Origin: JADJPL01 sp040382095
GTDB lineage: Bacteria > Bacteroidota > Bacteroidia > Chitinophagales > Saprospiraceae
Direction of reading: 5' to 3'
Assembly: GCA_040382095.1 (NCBI GenBank)
Contig: JBEIGB010000001.1
Location: forward strand, 76,727-140,726
Length of the DNA stretch: 64,000 nucleotides
How positions within the stretch are numbered: position 1 is the stretch's first letter; each line of letters starts with the position of its first letter. The position numbers and the translations under genes were made by a program. The notes beneath the pieces were generated by a model. The model was not told the origin of the DNA, searched no databases, and saw only the letters and a list, made by a program, of their open reading frames with translations. This document shows, in pieces, positions 25,619-34,866 of this stretch.

Positions 25619-26935
25619 TCATATCGCCCGGTTAGGGTCAAAAGCTTCCAGGTAAGCGCCGATCCTGCTGAGGAAAGTACCTCCGAGGGCCCCATCAACG
25701 ATGCGATGGTCGTAGGAAAGGGACATGAACATCATGTGCCTAACTGCGATGAGGTCGCCAAAAGGTGTTTCCACAACAGCGGGTTTTTTTCGGATTGCGC
25801 CCGTAGCAAGGATAGCAACCTGGGGCTGGTTGATAATCGGTGTCCCCATAACGTTGCCGAAGGTACCGACATTGGTGACCGTAAACGTACCGCCCTGGAT
25901 TTCCTCGGGGCGCAATTGGTTACTGCGGGCACGCTGCGCAAGATCATTGACCGCCTGTGCGAGCCCGGGAAGATTCAGTCGGTCAGCATGTTTAATCACA
26001 GGTACGATCAGGTTTCCGGACGGCAGGGCGGTGGCCATACCGACATGAATATCCTTTTTGATCAGGATTTTATATCCATCCAGGGAAATATTGACCATAG
26101 GGAAGTCCTTCAATGACCGCGCAACTGCTTCTATAAATACCGGGGTAAAGGTGATTTTTTCGCCATAGCGTTTTTGGAATTCATCCTTTATATTTTCCCG
26201 CCATTTGACGATATTGGTAACGTCCACTTCTACGAAAGAGGTGACGTGCGGGGCTGTATGTTTGGACATGACCATGTGGTCGGCAATGAGCCGCCGCATA
26301 CGGTCCATTTCGATGATTTCCACATTTTCATCACTACGGCCAGTTGGCGTAGCAGTAAGGGAAGGGGGGGCTGGCTGAGTCTGGGGTTTCGCCAGAGGTC
26401 TTCTTTCGTCTAAATATGCGAGGATATCCTTTTTTGTAACCCTGCCTTGTGCACCGGATCCTTGCAGAAGGTTAAGTTCTTCGAAAGGAATATTTTCTTG
26501 TTTGGCGATACTTCTTACGAGTGGGGAGAAAAACTTCCCCTCGGTTTTTTCCTGACTCGTAGCAACGGATGCCGTGCCGCTTATTGCCGAAGCAGGCATT
26601 GCCGCAGGTTCAATAGGTTCTGCTGGTGGTTGTCCGTTTGGGGAGTTTGAAGGCCCGGAAACAGATGTTGCAGAACCGGGGGCCGTTTCTTCGGCTTCGG
26701 TAGAAATAATGGCAATGACTTTGCCGACTTCGGCCGTTTCGTTTTCTTTGAAAAGTAAACGGACGATTTTGCCGCCAACCGGTGAAGGTATTTCGGAATC
26801 CACTTTATCCGTAGCGATTTCGACGATTGTTTCGTCCACCTCTATGGTGTCGCCTTCTTTTTTGGTCCAGCGCAGGATTGTGGCTTCCATGATACTTTCG
26901 CCCATTTTGGGCATGATGAGCTCGTACTGTGCCAT
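25619..26935 (-). CDS. Dihydrolipoyl acyltransferase (E2) of a 2-oxo acid dehydrogenase complex
   Basis: 438 residues from ATG 26935 (MAQYELIMPKMGES). Lipoyl domain with the modified lysine in EIATDKVDSE (Lys44); a Pro/Ala/Ser-rich linker; a peripheral-subunit-binding domain about 134-178 (FFSPLVRSIAKQENIPFEEL...GRVTKKDIL); and the catalytic domain ending SYDHRIVDGALGG with His410 and Asp414. It transfers acyl groups to CoA. No E1 or E3 gene is adjacent, so whether it serves pyruvate, 2-oxoglutarate or branched-chain acids cannot be told here. A well-formed promoter lies 40-70 bp upstream. Confidence 0.93.
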   Translation of the reverse strand: MAQYELIMPKMGESIMEATILRWTKKEGDTIEVDETIVEIATDKVDSEIPSPVGGKIVRLLFKENETAEVGKVIAIISTEAEETAPGSATSVSGPSNSPNGQPPAEPIEPAAMPASAISGTASVATSQEKTEGKFFSPLVRSIAKQENIPFEELNLLQGSGAQGRVTKKDILAYLDERRPLAKPQTQPAPPSLTATPTGRSDENVEIIEMDRMRRLIADHMVMSKHTAPHVTSFVEVDVTNIVKWRENIKDEFQKRYGEKITFTPVFIEAVARSLKDFPMVNISLDGYKILIKKDIHVGMATALPSGNLIVPVIKHADRLNLPGLAQAVNDLAQRARSNQLRPEEIQGGTFTVTNVGTFGNVMGTPIINQPQVAILATGAIRKKPAVVETPFGDLIAVRHMMFMSLSYDHRIVDGALGGTFLSRIGAYLEAFDPNRAI

Positions 26936-26974
26936 TGAAATCGTTTTTATTGGTTTCCTTTGATTTGGGTCATG

Positions 26975-27005
26975 CAAAAATACGAGAAATGGCTTGCTAT
27001 TGCAA
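26975..27005 (-). promoter_or_regulatory. Bacteroidota-type promoter for the E2 gene
   Basis: On the minus strand: -33 TTG (27005-27003), 20-nt spacer, -7 TATTTTTG (26982-26975), 40 bp before the ATG. Fits TTG-N17..23-TAnnTTTG exactly. Confidence 0.7.
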
Positions 27006-27100
27006 ATGGACTTGTTGTAGTACGAGTGTCGTGACGGGAAAAGTAGCCATATTCAGCCCGCGATGACCACATCGCAACAAAGCCATTGAACGACAAACAA

Positions 27101-28360
27101 TTAGTCTTCAGATACCGGATAATATTGTTGAATGAAAAGTCTCAACTGGTTAAGGGCATGGACAGCGCTGAACTGGATATTCTTCAGGCGGTCTTTACCG
27201 GTATGGATTTGGCAGGAACGGATGTTGGAGGCATTTCCTATGGCCATCCAGACAGTTCCTACGGGTTTTTCGGGCGTACCTCCGCCTGGGCCTGCTATTC
27301 CGGAAATCGCAATGACCAGATCTGCCGGTAGTTTGCGCAGGGCACCCCGGGCCATTTCGACAACGGTTTGTTCGCTGACGGCGCCGTATTGGTCAAGGGT
27401 TTCAGGGCTGACTTCCAGCAATGAGGATTTGACTTCGTTGGAATAAGCCAGGACACTACCGACGAAGTAGGACGAAGCCCCTGGAATAGAAGTTAAGAGA
27501 TGGGCGATATAGCCTCCTGTGCAACTTTCCGCAGTAGCGAGCTTGAGTTTTCTATTTACAAGCATCCTGCCAATAGCGGCTTCGAGCTGATCGGACCCCA
27601 TACCATAGACGATATTGCCGAGGATCGTTCTGAGTTCTGTTGCTTTTTGATCCAGTGTGGCGTTGAGGGCTTGTTCGTCTTCTGATGTACCGGTAATCCG
27701 GAGGCGTACCTGGCCGAGGGAAGGTAAATAGGCAAGTTTGAGGTTTTGAGGAAGGTGGTCTTCCCAGTCGGAGAGGGTTTCGGCAATAATAGATTCCCCT
27801 TCCCCCGCGGTAAGGATTGTCCGGTGGGCGATAGGTTTGCCGGGAAAGCGTGTTTTGAGGCGCGGCAGCACCTCGTGTTCCATGAGGTATTTCATTTCAA
27901 AAGGCACTCCGGGCATGGAGATGATGACTTTACCTTTCCACTCCATCCACATTCCCGGCGCGGTACCCATCTTATTAGGGAGTACTTCGGCATTAGCCGG
28001 CAGGAAGCCCTGTTGGCGGTGTGCATCGGTTACTTTCCGGTTAAATTTTTCGAAAATCCTTACGATGCGCTCGAAAGTGGGTTCGTGAAAAACCAATTCC
28101 ACGCCCATATATTCCGCAAGGGCTTTTTTTGTGATATCGTCTTTTGTAGGGCCAAGGCCACCGGTCATAAGGACGATATCGGCAGCTTCAAGGGTTTGAT
28201 CTAGTCCTTTTCGGATAGCCGCGAGATCATCCCCGACGGAGAGGATACGCCGCACAGCTGCCCCTGCAAGGTTGAGCTGCTGGCCCATCCATGCCGAATT
28301 TGTATCCACGATCTGTCCGATAAGGATTTCGTCCCCTACGGTAAGGATTGAAACTTGCAT
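27101..28360 (-). CDS. cinA: CinA family protein (NMN amidohydrolase / competence-damage inducible)
   Basis: 419 residues with both CinA domains. The N-terminal MoCF/COG1058 domain (ILTVGDEILIGQIVDTNSAW; MTGGLGPTKDDITKKALAE) hydrolyses ADP-ribose-type compounds in characterised homologues. The C-terminal PncC domain (AESCTGGYIAHLLTSIPGASSYFVGS; ISGIAGPGGGTPEKPVGTVW) deamidates nicotinamide mononucleotide for NAD recycling. Follows birA by 12 bp on the same strand, so the two are probably one transcript. Confidence 0.93.
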   Translation of the reverse strand: MQVSILTVGDEILIGQIVDTNSAWMGQQLNLAGAAVRRILSVGDDLAAIRKGLDQTLEAADIVLMTGGLGPTKDDITKKALAEYMGVELVFHEPTFERIVRIFEKFNRKVTDAHRQQGFLPANAEVLPNKMGTAPGMWMEWKGKVIISMPGVPFEMKYLMEHEVLPRLKTRFPGKPIAHRTILTAGEGESIIAETLSDWEDHLPQNLKLAYLPSLGQVRLRITGTSEDEQALNATLDQKATELRTILGNIVYGMGSDQLEAAIGRMLVNRKLKLATAESCTGGYIAHLLTSIPGASSYFVGSVLAYSNEVKSSLLEVSPETLDQYGAVSEQTVVEMARGALRKLPADLVIAISGIAGPGGGTPEKPVGTVWMAIGNASNIRSCQIHTGKDRLKNIQFSAVHALNQLRLFIQQYYPVSED

Positions 28361-28372
28361 AACGAAAGTTGC

Positions 28373-29149
28373 TTAGTTGGAAAAAGTCAATAATCGGATT
28401 TCTTTTAAGCCAAAAGTTTCTGGTATGCCCTGACGTTCAACAATCAGGAGGCCACTATCCGAAACACCCCGGATATACCCCTCGAAAGTTTCCTGGTTGG
28501 ACTGTCTTTGAAAAACTGCGGGCTGGTCGAGCATCATCAGGTGTTTCAGGTACATTTGGTCAATCCACTGATATGCACCGTCCCGAAGGGCTTCGTAATA
28601 AACTTCGATCCTGGCGCAAAGTTCATCCCGAAGTTGATCGGTAGCGAAGGTTTCCCCTGCTTCCAGGGTAAGGGACGTAGCGGGCGGATCGTATTGTTGA
28701 AAATAGCGTTGGTTAATGTTAAGACCAATACCAGCAACGGTATATTGCAACTTTTCCCCCTGGATACTGTTTTGAATGAGTATGCCTCCAATTTTTTGGG
28801 CTCCGACGATAATATCGTTCGGCCACTTGACAAAGGCAGGTTTTGACGGGATGTATGCACCGATTAAGTCCCGGGCTGCAAGCGCAAAAATCTTTCCTAA
28901 TAAGTATTGCCGAACTGGAGCTAAAAAACCAGGATAGAAAATAAAACTCAAGGCGAGGTTCTCACCGGGTGCGCTCTCCCAGGAACTGCCAATCTGGCCG
29001 CGACCATGGGTCTGATGATATGCCGAAATGACAGTGCCCTCCGCTGGCTTGGTTTTTGATAGTAATTCAAGGGCAAATGCGTTAGTGGAAGGCACTTCAG
29101 GTAAATGATACAGAACCTTTCCGACAAAACGGGTGTTGCTTTCTTTCAA
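28373..29149 (-). CDS. birA: Biotin--[acetyl-CoA-carboxylase] ligase (no repressor domain)
   Basis: 258 residues. Catalytic core with the biotinyl-AMP loop HGRGQIGSSW (48-57) and FVKWPNDI (107-113, lysine binding the adenylate), then GGILIQN. It attaches biotin to carboxyl-carrier proteins. There is no N-terminal helix-turn-helix, so it is a monofunctional ligase rather than the E. coli-type bifunctional repressor. Divergent from rsfS with a 73-bp gap, an arrangement common in Bacteroidota. The intergenic stretch is AT-rich with overlapping promoter-like sequences for both directions. Confidence 0.92.
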   Translation of the reverse strand: MKESNTRFVGKVLYHLPEVPSTNAFALELLSKTKPAEGTVISAYHQTHGRGQIGSSWESAPGENLALSFIFYPGFLAPVRQYLLGKIFALAARDLIGAYIPSKPAFVKWPNDIIVGAQKIGGILIQNSIQGEKLQYTVAGIGLNINQRYFQQYDPPATSLTLEAGETFATDQLRDELCARIEVYYEALRDGAYQWIDQMYLKHLMMLDQPAVFQRQSNQETFEGYIRGVSDSGLLIVERQGIPETFGLKEIRLLTFSN

Positions 29150-29222
29150 CAGAAATTATTTGTAATATTGAAACTCAAAAAAAAGCGCCCTCTGCGCTAT
29201 TGCAAAATTAATAAATTTACAA

Positions 29223-29609
29223 TTGGCCACACCGACTATCCTTCAAAAACGCAAACCTGCTACCGAGGAATTGAACGATCTGATTATTGACAGTATCCTG
29301 GACATCAAGGGAAAACAAGTGGTAAAGTTAGACCTCCGGCTGTTGACAGACCGTCCGGCAGACTTTTTCATCATCTGTGAGGGTACTTCTTCCACACAAG
29401 TGAGGGCAATTTCCGAAAATATTCAGAAGAGGGTTAAAGAAGAAATGGGGATTCCGCCCAGCCATGTTGAAGGTTCCCGCAGTGCCCTTTGGATCTGTAT
29501 GGACTATTTCAACGTGGTCGTGCATATTTTTTACCATGAAACCAGGTCTTTCTATGAATTGGAGGACCTTTGGAGCGACGCAACAATTACAGAGTACGAC
29601 AGTTTATAA
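29223..29609 (+). CDS. rsfS: Ribosome silencing factor RsfS
   Basis: 128 residues, reading from a TTG start at 29223. It binds ribosomal protein uL14 and blocks subunit joining when nutrients are poor. Diagnostic DUF143 motifs: DIKGKQVVKLDLR, DFFIICEGTSSTQVRAI, and the C-terminal WICMDYFNVVVHIFYHETRSFYELEDLWSDA. Length fits the 110-130 residue family. ftsH follows after 69 bp, a conserved pairing in this phylum. No better ATG start exists upstream in frame. Confidence 0.93.
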   Translation: MATPTILQKRKPATEELNDLIIDSILDIKGKQVVKLDLRLLTDRPADFFIICEGTSSTQVRAISENIQKRVKEEMGIPPSHVEGSRSALWICMDYFNVVVHIFYHETRSFYELEDLWSDATITEYDSL

Positions 29610-29678
29610 ATTATGGGTATAAATTAAATGCCCTGAAACGATAGCGCCTGGCGGGGTGCGAAGAAAAAGTAGGATTAA

Positions 29679-31682
29679 ATGGAAAATAACAATAGAAACG
29701 ACCAGAATAATGCCGTGCCTCCCCAAGGTGGCCCCAGGTTCAATACTTTCTGGATCTATGGCATCATAGCTCTGGTCATCCTGGTCGTGCAAATTTTCAC
29801 GATCATGGGCGCTTCCCAGCAAAAGCTCAGCCAGGAAGCATTAGGCAATATGCTAAAAAACCAGGAAATCGCCAGGATCGAAGTAATCAATGGCACTAAA
29901 GCATTGATTTACCTGAACGAAAAAGGGGTGAAAAAACACCCGGACTCCAAGTCCAACAACCTGAGTACCGAACGCTTCCATTATTATATGACGATCGGTA
30001 AGGAGGAAACGTTCAGCAATTATGTCTTGAAACAGCAGGAACTGGCTAAAATTGACCCGCAAAAGTGGGTTTGGCCTGAGGGGCAGAACAAGCCTAATAT
30101 TATTGGTACCCTTCTGAGCTGGATACTTCCTGTGCTACTCTTCGTCGCTATCTGGATTTTTATCATGCGACGGGTCGGCGGTGGGCCTGGTGGGCCTGGT
30201 AGCCAGATATTCAACATCGGCAAATCAAAAGCGACCCTTTTTGACCAGAACAGCAAGGTGAATATCACTTTCGCAGATGTCGCAGGTTTGGATGAGGCAA
30301 AAGAAGAAGTCGTGGAAGTAGTGGATTTTTTGAAGAACCCCAAAAAATATACTGCGCTTGGCGGTAAAATCCCTAAAGGGGTATTATTGGTAGGCCCTCC
30401 GGGTACAGGTAAGACTCTTTTGGCAAAAGCGGTGGCCGGGGAAGCCGGGGTGCCGTTCTTCTCAATTTCCGGATCGGATTTCGTGGAAATGTTCGTGGGG
30501 GTCGGGGCTTCCCGCGTTCGCGACCTTTTCAAACAGGCTCGTGAAAAAGCTCCTTGTATTGTATTCATTGATGAAATTGATGCCATCGGTCGTGCCCGGG
30601 GACGCAATAATTTCCAGGGAGGCAATGATGAGCGCGAAAATACCCTAAACCAGCTTCTGGTGGAAATGGATGGGTTCTCTACGGATAAAGGAGTAATCCT
30701 GATGGCTGCAACCAACCGCCCGGATATTCTCGATAGTGCCCTGATGCGTCCTGGTCGTTTTGACCGCCAGATCGGCATAGATCGTCCGGACCTCAAAGGA
30801 AGAGAGGCTATTTTCAATGTCCACCTCAAAAACATCAAGAAGTCAGAAAATATATCTCCTTTCGTACTTGCAGAGATGACACCTGGCTTCGCCGGGGCAG
30901 ATATCGCCAACGTTTGTAATGAGGCGGCCCTGATCGCCGCCCGTCGCAATAAAGTGGCAGTGGACATGGAGGATTTCCATTCAGCGCTCGACCGGGTAAT
31001 CGGAGGCCTAGAGAAGAAAAATAAACTAATCTCCCCCGATGAAAAAAAGATTATCGCCTACCACGAAGCAGGTCATGCGGTGTGCGGATGGTACCTGGAG
31101 CATGCCTCCCCCTTGATTAAAGTAACTATCGTGCCCAGAGGTATCGGTACGCTCGGCTATGCGCAATACCTTCCTAAAGAGGAATATATTACCAGAACGG
31201 AACAACTACTCGACCAAATTTGTATGACCTTTGGCGGCAGAGCGGCAGAAAAGACCGTATTCGGGAAAATTTCTACCGGCGCCCAGAGCGACCTGGATCA
31301 GGTAACGAAAATGGCATATAGCATGATTTCTGTTTTTGGGATGAATGAGGAAGTCGGCCAGGTTTCTTTCTATGGACTTTCCAATGAATCTTTTCATAAG
31401 CCTTTCTCGGACGATACGGCCTCGCTGATTGATGCGGAAGTGCGTAAATTGCTGCAGGTTCAATACGAAAGGGCCCAACAGCTTCTGCTCGACCGCAGGG
31501 AAGAACTCGAAGTCATCGCCCAAACCCTTCTGGACAAAGAAGTCCTTCACAAATCAGATATCGAGCGCCTGATCGGCCCACGACCGTATTCCGAATCTAA
31601 AGCATCCGCAACGGAAGAGGATGGCTATAATATCGAAGATGAGCTGGACCCTGCAAATCAGGATGTGGATAGCACTAAATAA
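29679..31682 (+). CDS. ftsH: ATP-dependent zinc metalloprotease FtsH
   Basis: 667 residues. Two N-terminal membrane helices (about 23-43 and 143-164) with a periplasmic domain between. AAA+ module: Walker A GPPGTGKT (239-246), Walker B CIVFIDEID (293-301), second region of homology with ATNRPDILDSALMRPGRFDR. Protease zinc site HEAGH (462-466). The C-terminus is acidic (EEDGYNIEDELD). It degrades membrane proteins and regulators at the inner membrane. A Gly-rich linker GGGPGGPG follows the second helix. Likely co-transcribed with rsfS. Confidence 0.97.
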   Translation: MENNNRNDQNNAVPPQGGPRFNTFWIYGIIALVILVVQIFTIMGASQQKLSQEALGNMLKNQEIARIEVINGTKALIYLNEKGVKKHPDSKSNNLSTERFHYYMTIGKEETFSNYVLKQQELAKIDPQKWVWPEGQNKPNIIGTLLSWILPVLLFVAIWIFIMRRVGGGPGGPGSQIFNIGKSKATLFDQNSKVNITFADVAGLDEAKEEVVEVVDFLKNPKKYTALGGKIPKGVLLVGPPGTGKTLLAKAVAGEAGVPFFSISGSDFVEMFVGVGASRVRDLFKQAREKAPCIVFIDEIDAIGRARGRNNFQGGNDERENTLNQLLVEMDGFSTDKGVILMAATNRPDILDSALMRPGRFDRQIGIDRPDLKGREAIFNVHLKNIKKSENISPFVLAEMTPGFAGADIANVCNEAALIAARRNKVAVDMEDFHSALDRVIGGLEKKNKLISPDEKKIIAYHEAGHAVCGWYLEHASPLIKVTIVPRGIGTLGYAQYLPKEEYITRTEQLLDQICMTFGGRAAEKTVFGKISTGAQSDLDQVTKMAYSMISVFGMNEEVGQVSFYGLSNESFHKPFSDDTASLIDAEVRKLLQVQYERAQQLLLDRREELEVIAQTLLDKEVLHKSDIERLIGPRPYSESKASATEEDGYNIEDELDPANQDVDSTK

Positions 31683-31739
31683 GCACTGTGCGGACAGGCT
31701 TTTAACAAGACAAGTGTTCGGCTTTCGTTTTATGGATGC

Positions 31740-32651
31740 CTAGCCATTCCCAACCTTTTTCTGAAGCCAGGGGTACAGAGAGACGATAAGGACAATGAGG
31801 CCAGCACCGATATAAAATTTCGGCCCCACGGATTTGTGCTCTTCCAGAATCGCCCAGGCGAGAAGCATCCCGTACACTGGCTCAAGGTTAATCGTCAGGT
31901 TGAAAGCAAAGGCGGGAAGGTGCCGAAGAGAACGGATAGCCAATACGTATCCGATAGTAGTACAGAGTAAGGCCAGCAATGCCATATATCCCCAATCTTC
32001 CAGGGTAGAGGGAAAAAAACCGTCATCTAATATATGGAAGGTACGTTCAACCGGCCATAGCAACAGACAAAGGAAAAGCCAGGAACTACTGAGTTGTAGA
32101 AATGTCAGTGCAACAGGGTCGGTATCTTTCGCGATATAAAATTTGTTGAGCGTACCGAATAATGCGGCTAAGAAGGCAGATGTCAGCGCCAGGGCCATCC
32201 CAAAAATAAACCCTTCCTGTATGCTGTTTACGATAAGTACGATACCGGGTATCACCAATAGTCCTAAGCCAAGTTCAAGTGCTTTGACCCTCCTGCGCAT
32301 TACGACAGGTTCGATCAATGCGGTGAAAAAAGCAACAGTTGCCATCCCAATCAGCGCAACGGAAGCATTCGCAGCTTTTATTGCACCATAAAACAACAAC
32401 CAATGTAAAGCGACCAAAACCCCTACGCCCATTACCCGGATAACAAGCCTTTGGGGAAGCTTTCTAATGGCTGCCCCGCCTTTCATAAACAGGAGCAGGC
32501 TGATGCTGGTAATCAAAACGCGCCACCATACAAGCATGAACGCATTCATCTGTATGAGCTTGCCGAGAATAGCGGTGAACCCAAACAGAAAAACAGCGAT
32601 GTGAAGTTCTAAATATGCCCTTTGAACAGGTTGTATGAACAATTTTTGCAT
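31740..32651 (-). CDS. DMT-superfamily transporter (EamA type)
   Basis: 303 residues, about ten hydrophobic helices arranged as two EamA repeats: the first begins LELHIAVFLFGFTAILGKLIQ, the second FGMALALTSAFLAALFGTLNKF. A conserved NLEPVYGMLLAWAILEEH motif is near the end, and a basic C-terminus follows (LQKKVGNG). Drug/metabolite exporters of this group move amino acids or other small metabolites out of the cell; the substrate is unknown. Convergent with ftsH and divergent from the peroxiredoxin gene, so it is monocistronic. Confidence 0.88.
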   Translation of the reverse strand: MQKLFIQPVQRAYLELHIAVFLFGFTAILGKLIQMNAFMLVWWRVLITSISLLLFMKGGAAIRKLPQRLVIRVMGVGVLVALHWLLFYGAIKAANASVALIGMATVAFFTALIEPVVMRRRVKALELGLGLLVIPGIVLIVNSIQEGFIFGMALALTSAFLAALFGTLNKFYIAKDTDPVALTFLQLSSSWLFLCLLLWPVERTFHILDDGFFPSTLEDWGYMALLALLCTTIGYVLAIRSLRHLPAFAFNLTINLEPVYGMLLAWAILEEHKSVGPKFYIGAGLIVLIVSLYPWLQKKVGNG

Positions 32652-32826
32652 CTCGTTATTTTGATATACATACGCGCAGACAAATAGCGTTTAAATGATG
32701 ATACCCGCATTGGTGTGATAGAATCACCGCAGGCTAAAAAGATTCTTTTTTGCCGAACACTATGCTGAACCTGTCGCAATACCCTGGCTGTATAAATATT
32801 CCAAAACATTCATAAAAACAATACGC

Positions 32827-33294
32827 ATGCTACAAGTAGGTGACAAAGCTCCGGAATTCACACTGTTTTCCGAAGCAAAAAAAGAAGTTTCCCTTAGTGA
32901 TTATCAGGGTAAAAACGTTGTCTTGCTATTTTTTCCAATGGCATTTACAAGTGTCTGTACGGCGGAGCTTTGCAGTGCCAGGGACAATATCGCTGTTTAT
33001 AATGGATTGAATGCCGAGATACTTGCTATTTCTGTGAATTCAATCTTTACCCTTGCTAAATTTAAGGAAGATCAACACCTGAATTTCACATTGCTGGCTG
33101 ATTTCAACAAAGAGGTTTCTAAGGCTTATGGTGCGTTATACGAAAATTTTGTCTTTGACATGAAGGGGGTATCCAAGCGTTCGGCTTTCGTTATTGATGC
33201 CCAGGGGGTGATTCGCTATGCAGAAGTGTTGGAAAGTGCTGGTGATCTGCCAAATTTCGAAGAAGTTAAAAATACGCTGAATAGCTTACAGTAA
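32827..33294 (+). CDS. Peroxiredoxin (AhpC/TSA superfamily)
   Basis: 155-residue thiol peroxidase. The active-site motif PMAFTSVCTAELC holds the peroxidatic Cys44 with its T(x)xxC context. A second Cys49 sits five residues later, the spacing used by PrxQ/BCP resolving cysteines, while the rest (ILAISVNSIFTLAKFKEDQHLNFTLLAD) looks like the AhpE or PrxQ groups. It reduces hydroperoxides using thioredoxin-like donors. clpS begins 5 bp after its stop, so they are co-transcribed. The upstream region (32652-32826) shows no perfect promoter match. Confidence 0.9.
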   Translation: MLQVGDKAPEFTLFSEAKKEVSLSDYQGKNVVLLFFPMAFTSVCTAELCSARDNIAVYNGLNAEILAISVNSIFTLAKFKEDQHLNFTLLADFNKEVSKAYGALYENFVFDMKGVSKRSAFVIDAQGVIRYAEVLESAGDLPNFEEVKNTLNSLQ

Positions 33295-33299
33295 GATTT

Positions 33300-33614
33300 A
33301 TGGACCACTATTTGAAAGCATCGCATCCCGAGGAAGATCTGGACGAAGTACTGGTGGCAGAAGATATCGAGGACTCAGACATTGGGCACCAGGCCCGGCT
33401 GGTAGTCTATAACGATGATTTCAATACTTTCGAATGGGTTATCCAGTGTTTCATAGAAGTGCTTGGCCACACTTCTGAGCAGGCGGAGCAGCTTTCCATG
33501 ATTATTCATTTCAAGGGGAAGGCTACTGTAAAAACAGCTCCCCGCAGCGTGCTAATCCCCAAAAAAGAGGCTTTAGTGGAACGGCGGCTATCTGCGGTAA
33601 TCGAAGAAGATTAA
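33300..33614 (+). CDS. clpS: Clp protease adaptor ClpS
   Basis: 104 residues. It delivers N-degron substrates to the ClpA/ClpC-ClpP protease. The core VVYNDDFNTFEWVIQCFIEVLGHTSEQAEQL carries the Asn-Asp-Asp pocket for the N-terminal residue; MIIHFKGKATV contains the conserved His-x-x-Gly region. A short acidic N-terminal extension precedes it. Adjacent to a peroxiredoxin, which hints at stress response only by co-location. It ends 13 bp from the convergent PfkB gene, with no terminator between. Confidence 0.93.
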   Translation: MDHYLKASHPEEDLDEVLVAEDIEDSDIGHQARLVVYNDDFNTFEWVIQCFIEVLGHTSEQAEQLSMIIHFKGKATVKTAPRSVLIPKKEALVERRLSAVIEED

Positions 33615-33627
33615 AAAAGCGCAGGGG

Positions 33628-34542
33628 TCAGACTTCGAAATGTACCAGTGCTACGAATTTTTGTACCCGGTCGGAAATATCCTGGGGGCTTAGGTTTAGC
33701 AGACGTTCCGTTCCAAACTTTTCTACGCAGAAAGAAGCCATGGCGGAGCCAAAAATGACGGCGCGTTTCAGGTTTTCAAAGCTGGTATCGCCGGTTTTGG
33801 TAAGATATCCCATGAAGCCACCTGCAAAAGTATCACCGGCACCTGTGGGGTCAAATACTTCTGCAAGCGGTAGGGCAGGGGCGAAAAAGACGTTGTCGCC
33901 CTCAAAGAGAAATGCGCCATGCTCTCCTTTTTTAACAACGATGGAGCGCGGCCCCATTTCATGTATGATCCCTGCTGCTTTGATAAGGGAATGTTGGCCG
34001 GATAATTGTCTTGCTTCTTCATCGTTGATGATGAGCATATCCACCTGCCTGAGCACAGCACGGAGTCCGTCCATAGCGGTATCCATCCAAAAATTCATCG
34101 TGTCGAGCGCGATCAGCTTTGGACGGCGCTCCATTTGCTCGATCACCTGCATTTGAACGATTGGGGTGAGGTTGCCGAGCATGACGAAGTCGGCTTGTCT
34201 ATACTTATCCGGAAGGGTAGGGTTGAAATTGGCCAGTACGTTGAGTTGAGTATCCAGGGTGTCCCGGGTATTCAGGTCGTTGTGATAACGTCCTGCCCAA
34301 AAAAAGGACTTTTCCCCCTGTTTGATTTGTAAACCGGCCATATCAATACCGCGTTTGCGCATTCCCTCAAGAAAATCATCCGGAAAATCATCCCCAATGA
34401 TAGATACCAATCGAATATCCTCTGTAAAATAGGATGCTGCCAGGGAAATATAGGTCGCTGCACCGCCGACAACCCGTTCCTTTTTACCCCATGGAGTTTC
34501 GATGTTGTCAAATGCGACTGTTCCAACAGTAAGCAAGCTCAT
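33628..34542 (-). CDS. PfkB-family sugar/nucleoside kinase
   Basis: 304 residues of the ribokinase/PfkB fold. N-terminal VGTVAFDNIETPWGKKERVVGGAATYISLAAS carries the first PfkB signature; DPTGAGDTFAGGFMGYL holds the second, with the catalytic Asp in GAGD. Relatives act on adenosine, ribose, fructose or related compounds; the substrate is not identifiable from these motifs. It is isolated from other sugar genes. Upstream on the other side lies tRNA-Asn. Confidence 0.88.
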   Translation of the reverse strand: MSLLTVGTVAFDNIETPWGKKERVVGGAATYISLAASYFTEDIRLVSIIGDDFPDDFLEGMRKRGIDMAGLQIKQGEKSFFWAGRYHNDLNTRDTLDTQLNVLANFNPTLPDKYRQADFVMLGNLTPIVQMQVIEQMERRPKLIALDTMNFWMDTAMDGLRAVLRQVDMLIINDEEARQLSGQHSLIKAAGIIHEMGPRSIVVKKGEHGAFLFEGDNVFFAPALPLAEVFDPTGAGDTFAGGFMGYLTKTGDTSFENLKRAVIFGSAMASFCVEKFGTERLLNLSPQDISDRVQKFVALVHFEV

Positions 34543-34660
34543 ATCTTTAGATTTATGGGCATCCGCCCGGTTTAAAGCACGTTGGGGGCTTTACGGTCAA
34601 AGCAGGGGTACGCACTTTTGGCATAGCCATCAAATTATTGTAAAAATTTGAATGCAAATA

Positions 34661-34691
34661 TTGCATCTTATTCTTAAGAAGCATAACTTTG
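34661..34691 (+). promoter_or_regulatory. Bacteroidota-type promoter of tRNA-Asn
   Basis: TTG at 34661-34663, 20-nt spacer, TAACTTTG at 34684-34691, with the tRNA 5' end 42 nt downstream. It matches the -33/-7 consensus precisely and is the clearest promoter in the window. Confidence 0.8.
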
Positions 34692-34732
34692 CACTCGCCT
34701 TTTAAAAGGAGCCAGAAAGAATATTTCTATCT

Positions 34733-34806
34733 GCCTCAGTAGCTCAGTCGGTTAGAGCGGCGGACTGTTAATCCGTAGGTCGTAGGTTCGAGCCCTACCT
34801 GAGGCG
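34733..34806 (+). tRNA. tRNA-Asn (GTT anticodon)
   Basis: 74 nt. Acceptor arms GCCTCAG and CTGAGGC pair perfectly; the D arm holds GCTCAGTCGGTTAGAGC; anticodon stem GCGGA/TCCGT with loop CTGTTAA (anticodon GTT at 34767-34769); T arm GTAGGTTCGAGCCCTAC. Discriminator G at 34806. The CCA end is not encoded, so it must be added after transcription. A terminator follows immediately. Confidence 0.97.
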
Positions 34807-34807
34807 C

Positions 34808-34845
34808 AAAAGCGTCCATGATTAATTTCATGGGCGCTTTTTTTT
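34808..34845 (+). terminator. Intrinsic terminator after tRNA-Asn
   Basis: Stem AAAAGCGTCCATGA / TCATGGGCGCTTTT (one G-T pair) with a short TTAAT loop, followed by a run of T. It begins within two bases of the tRNA end. Confidence 0.85.
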
Positions 34846-34866
34846 AAGGGCACAGAAAATGTTGGT

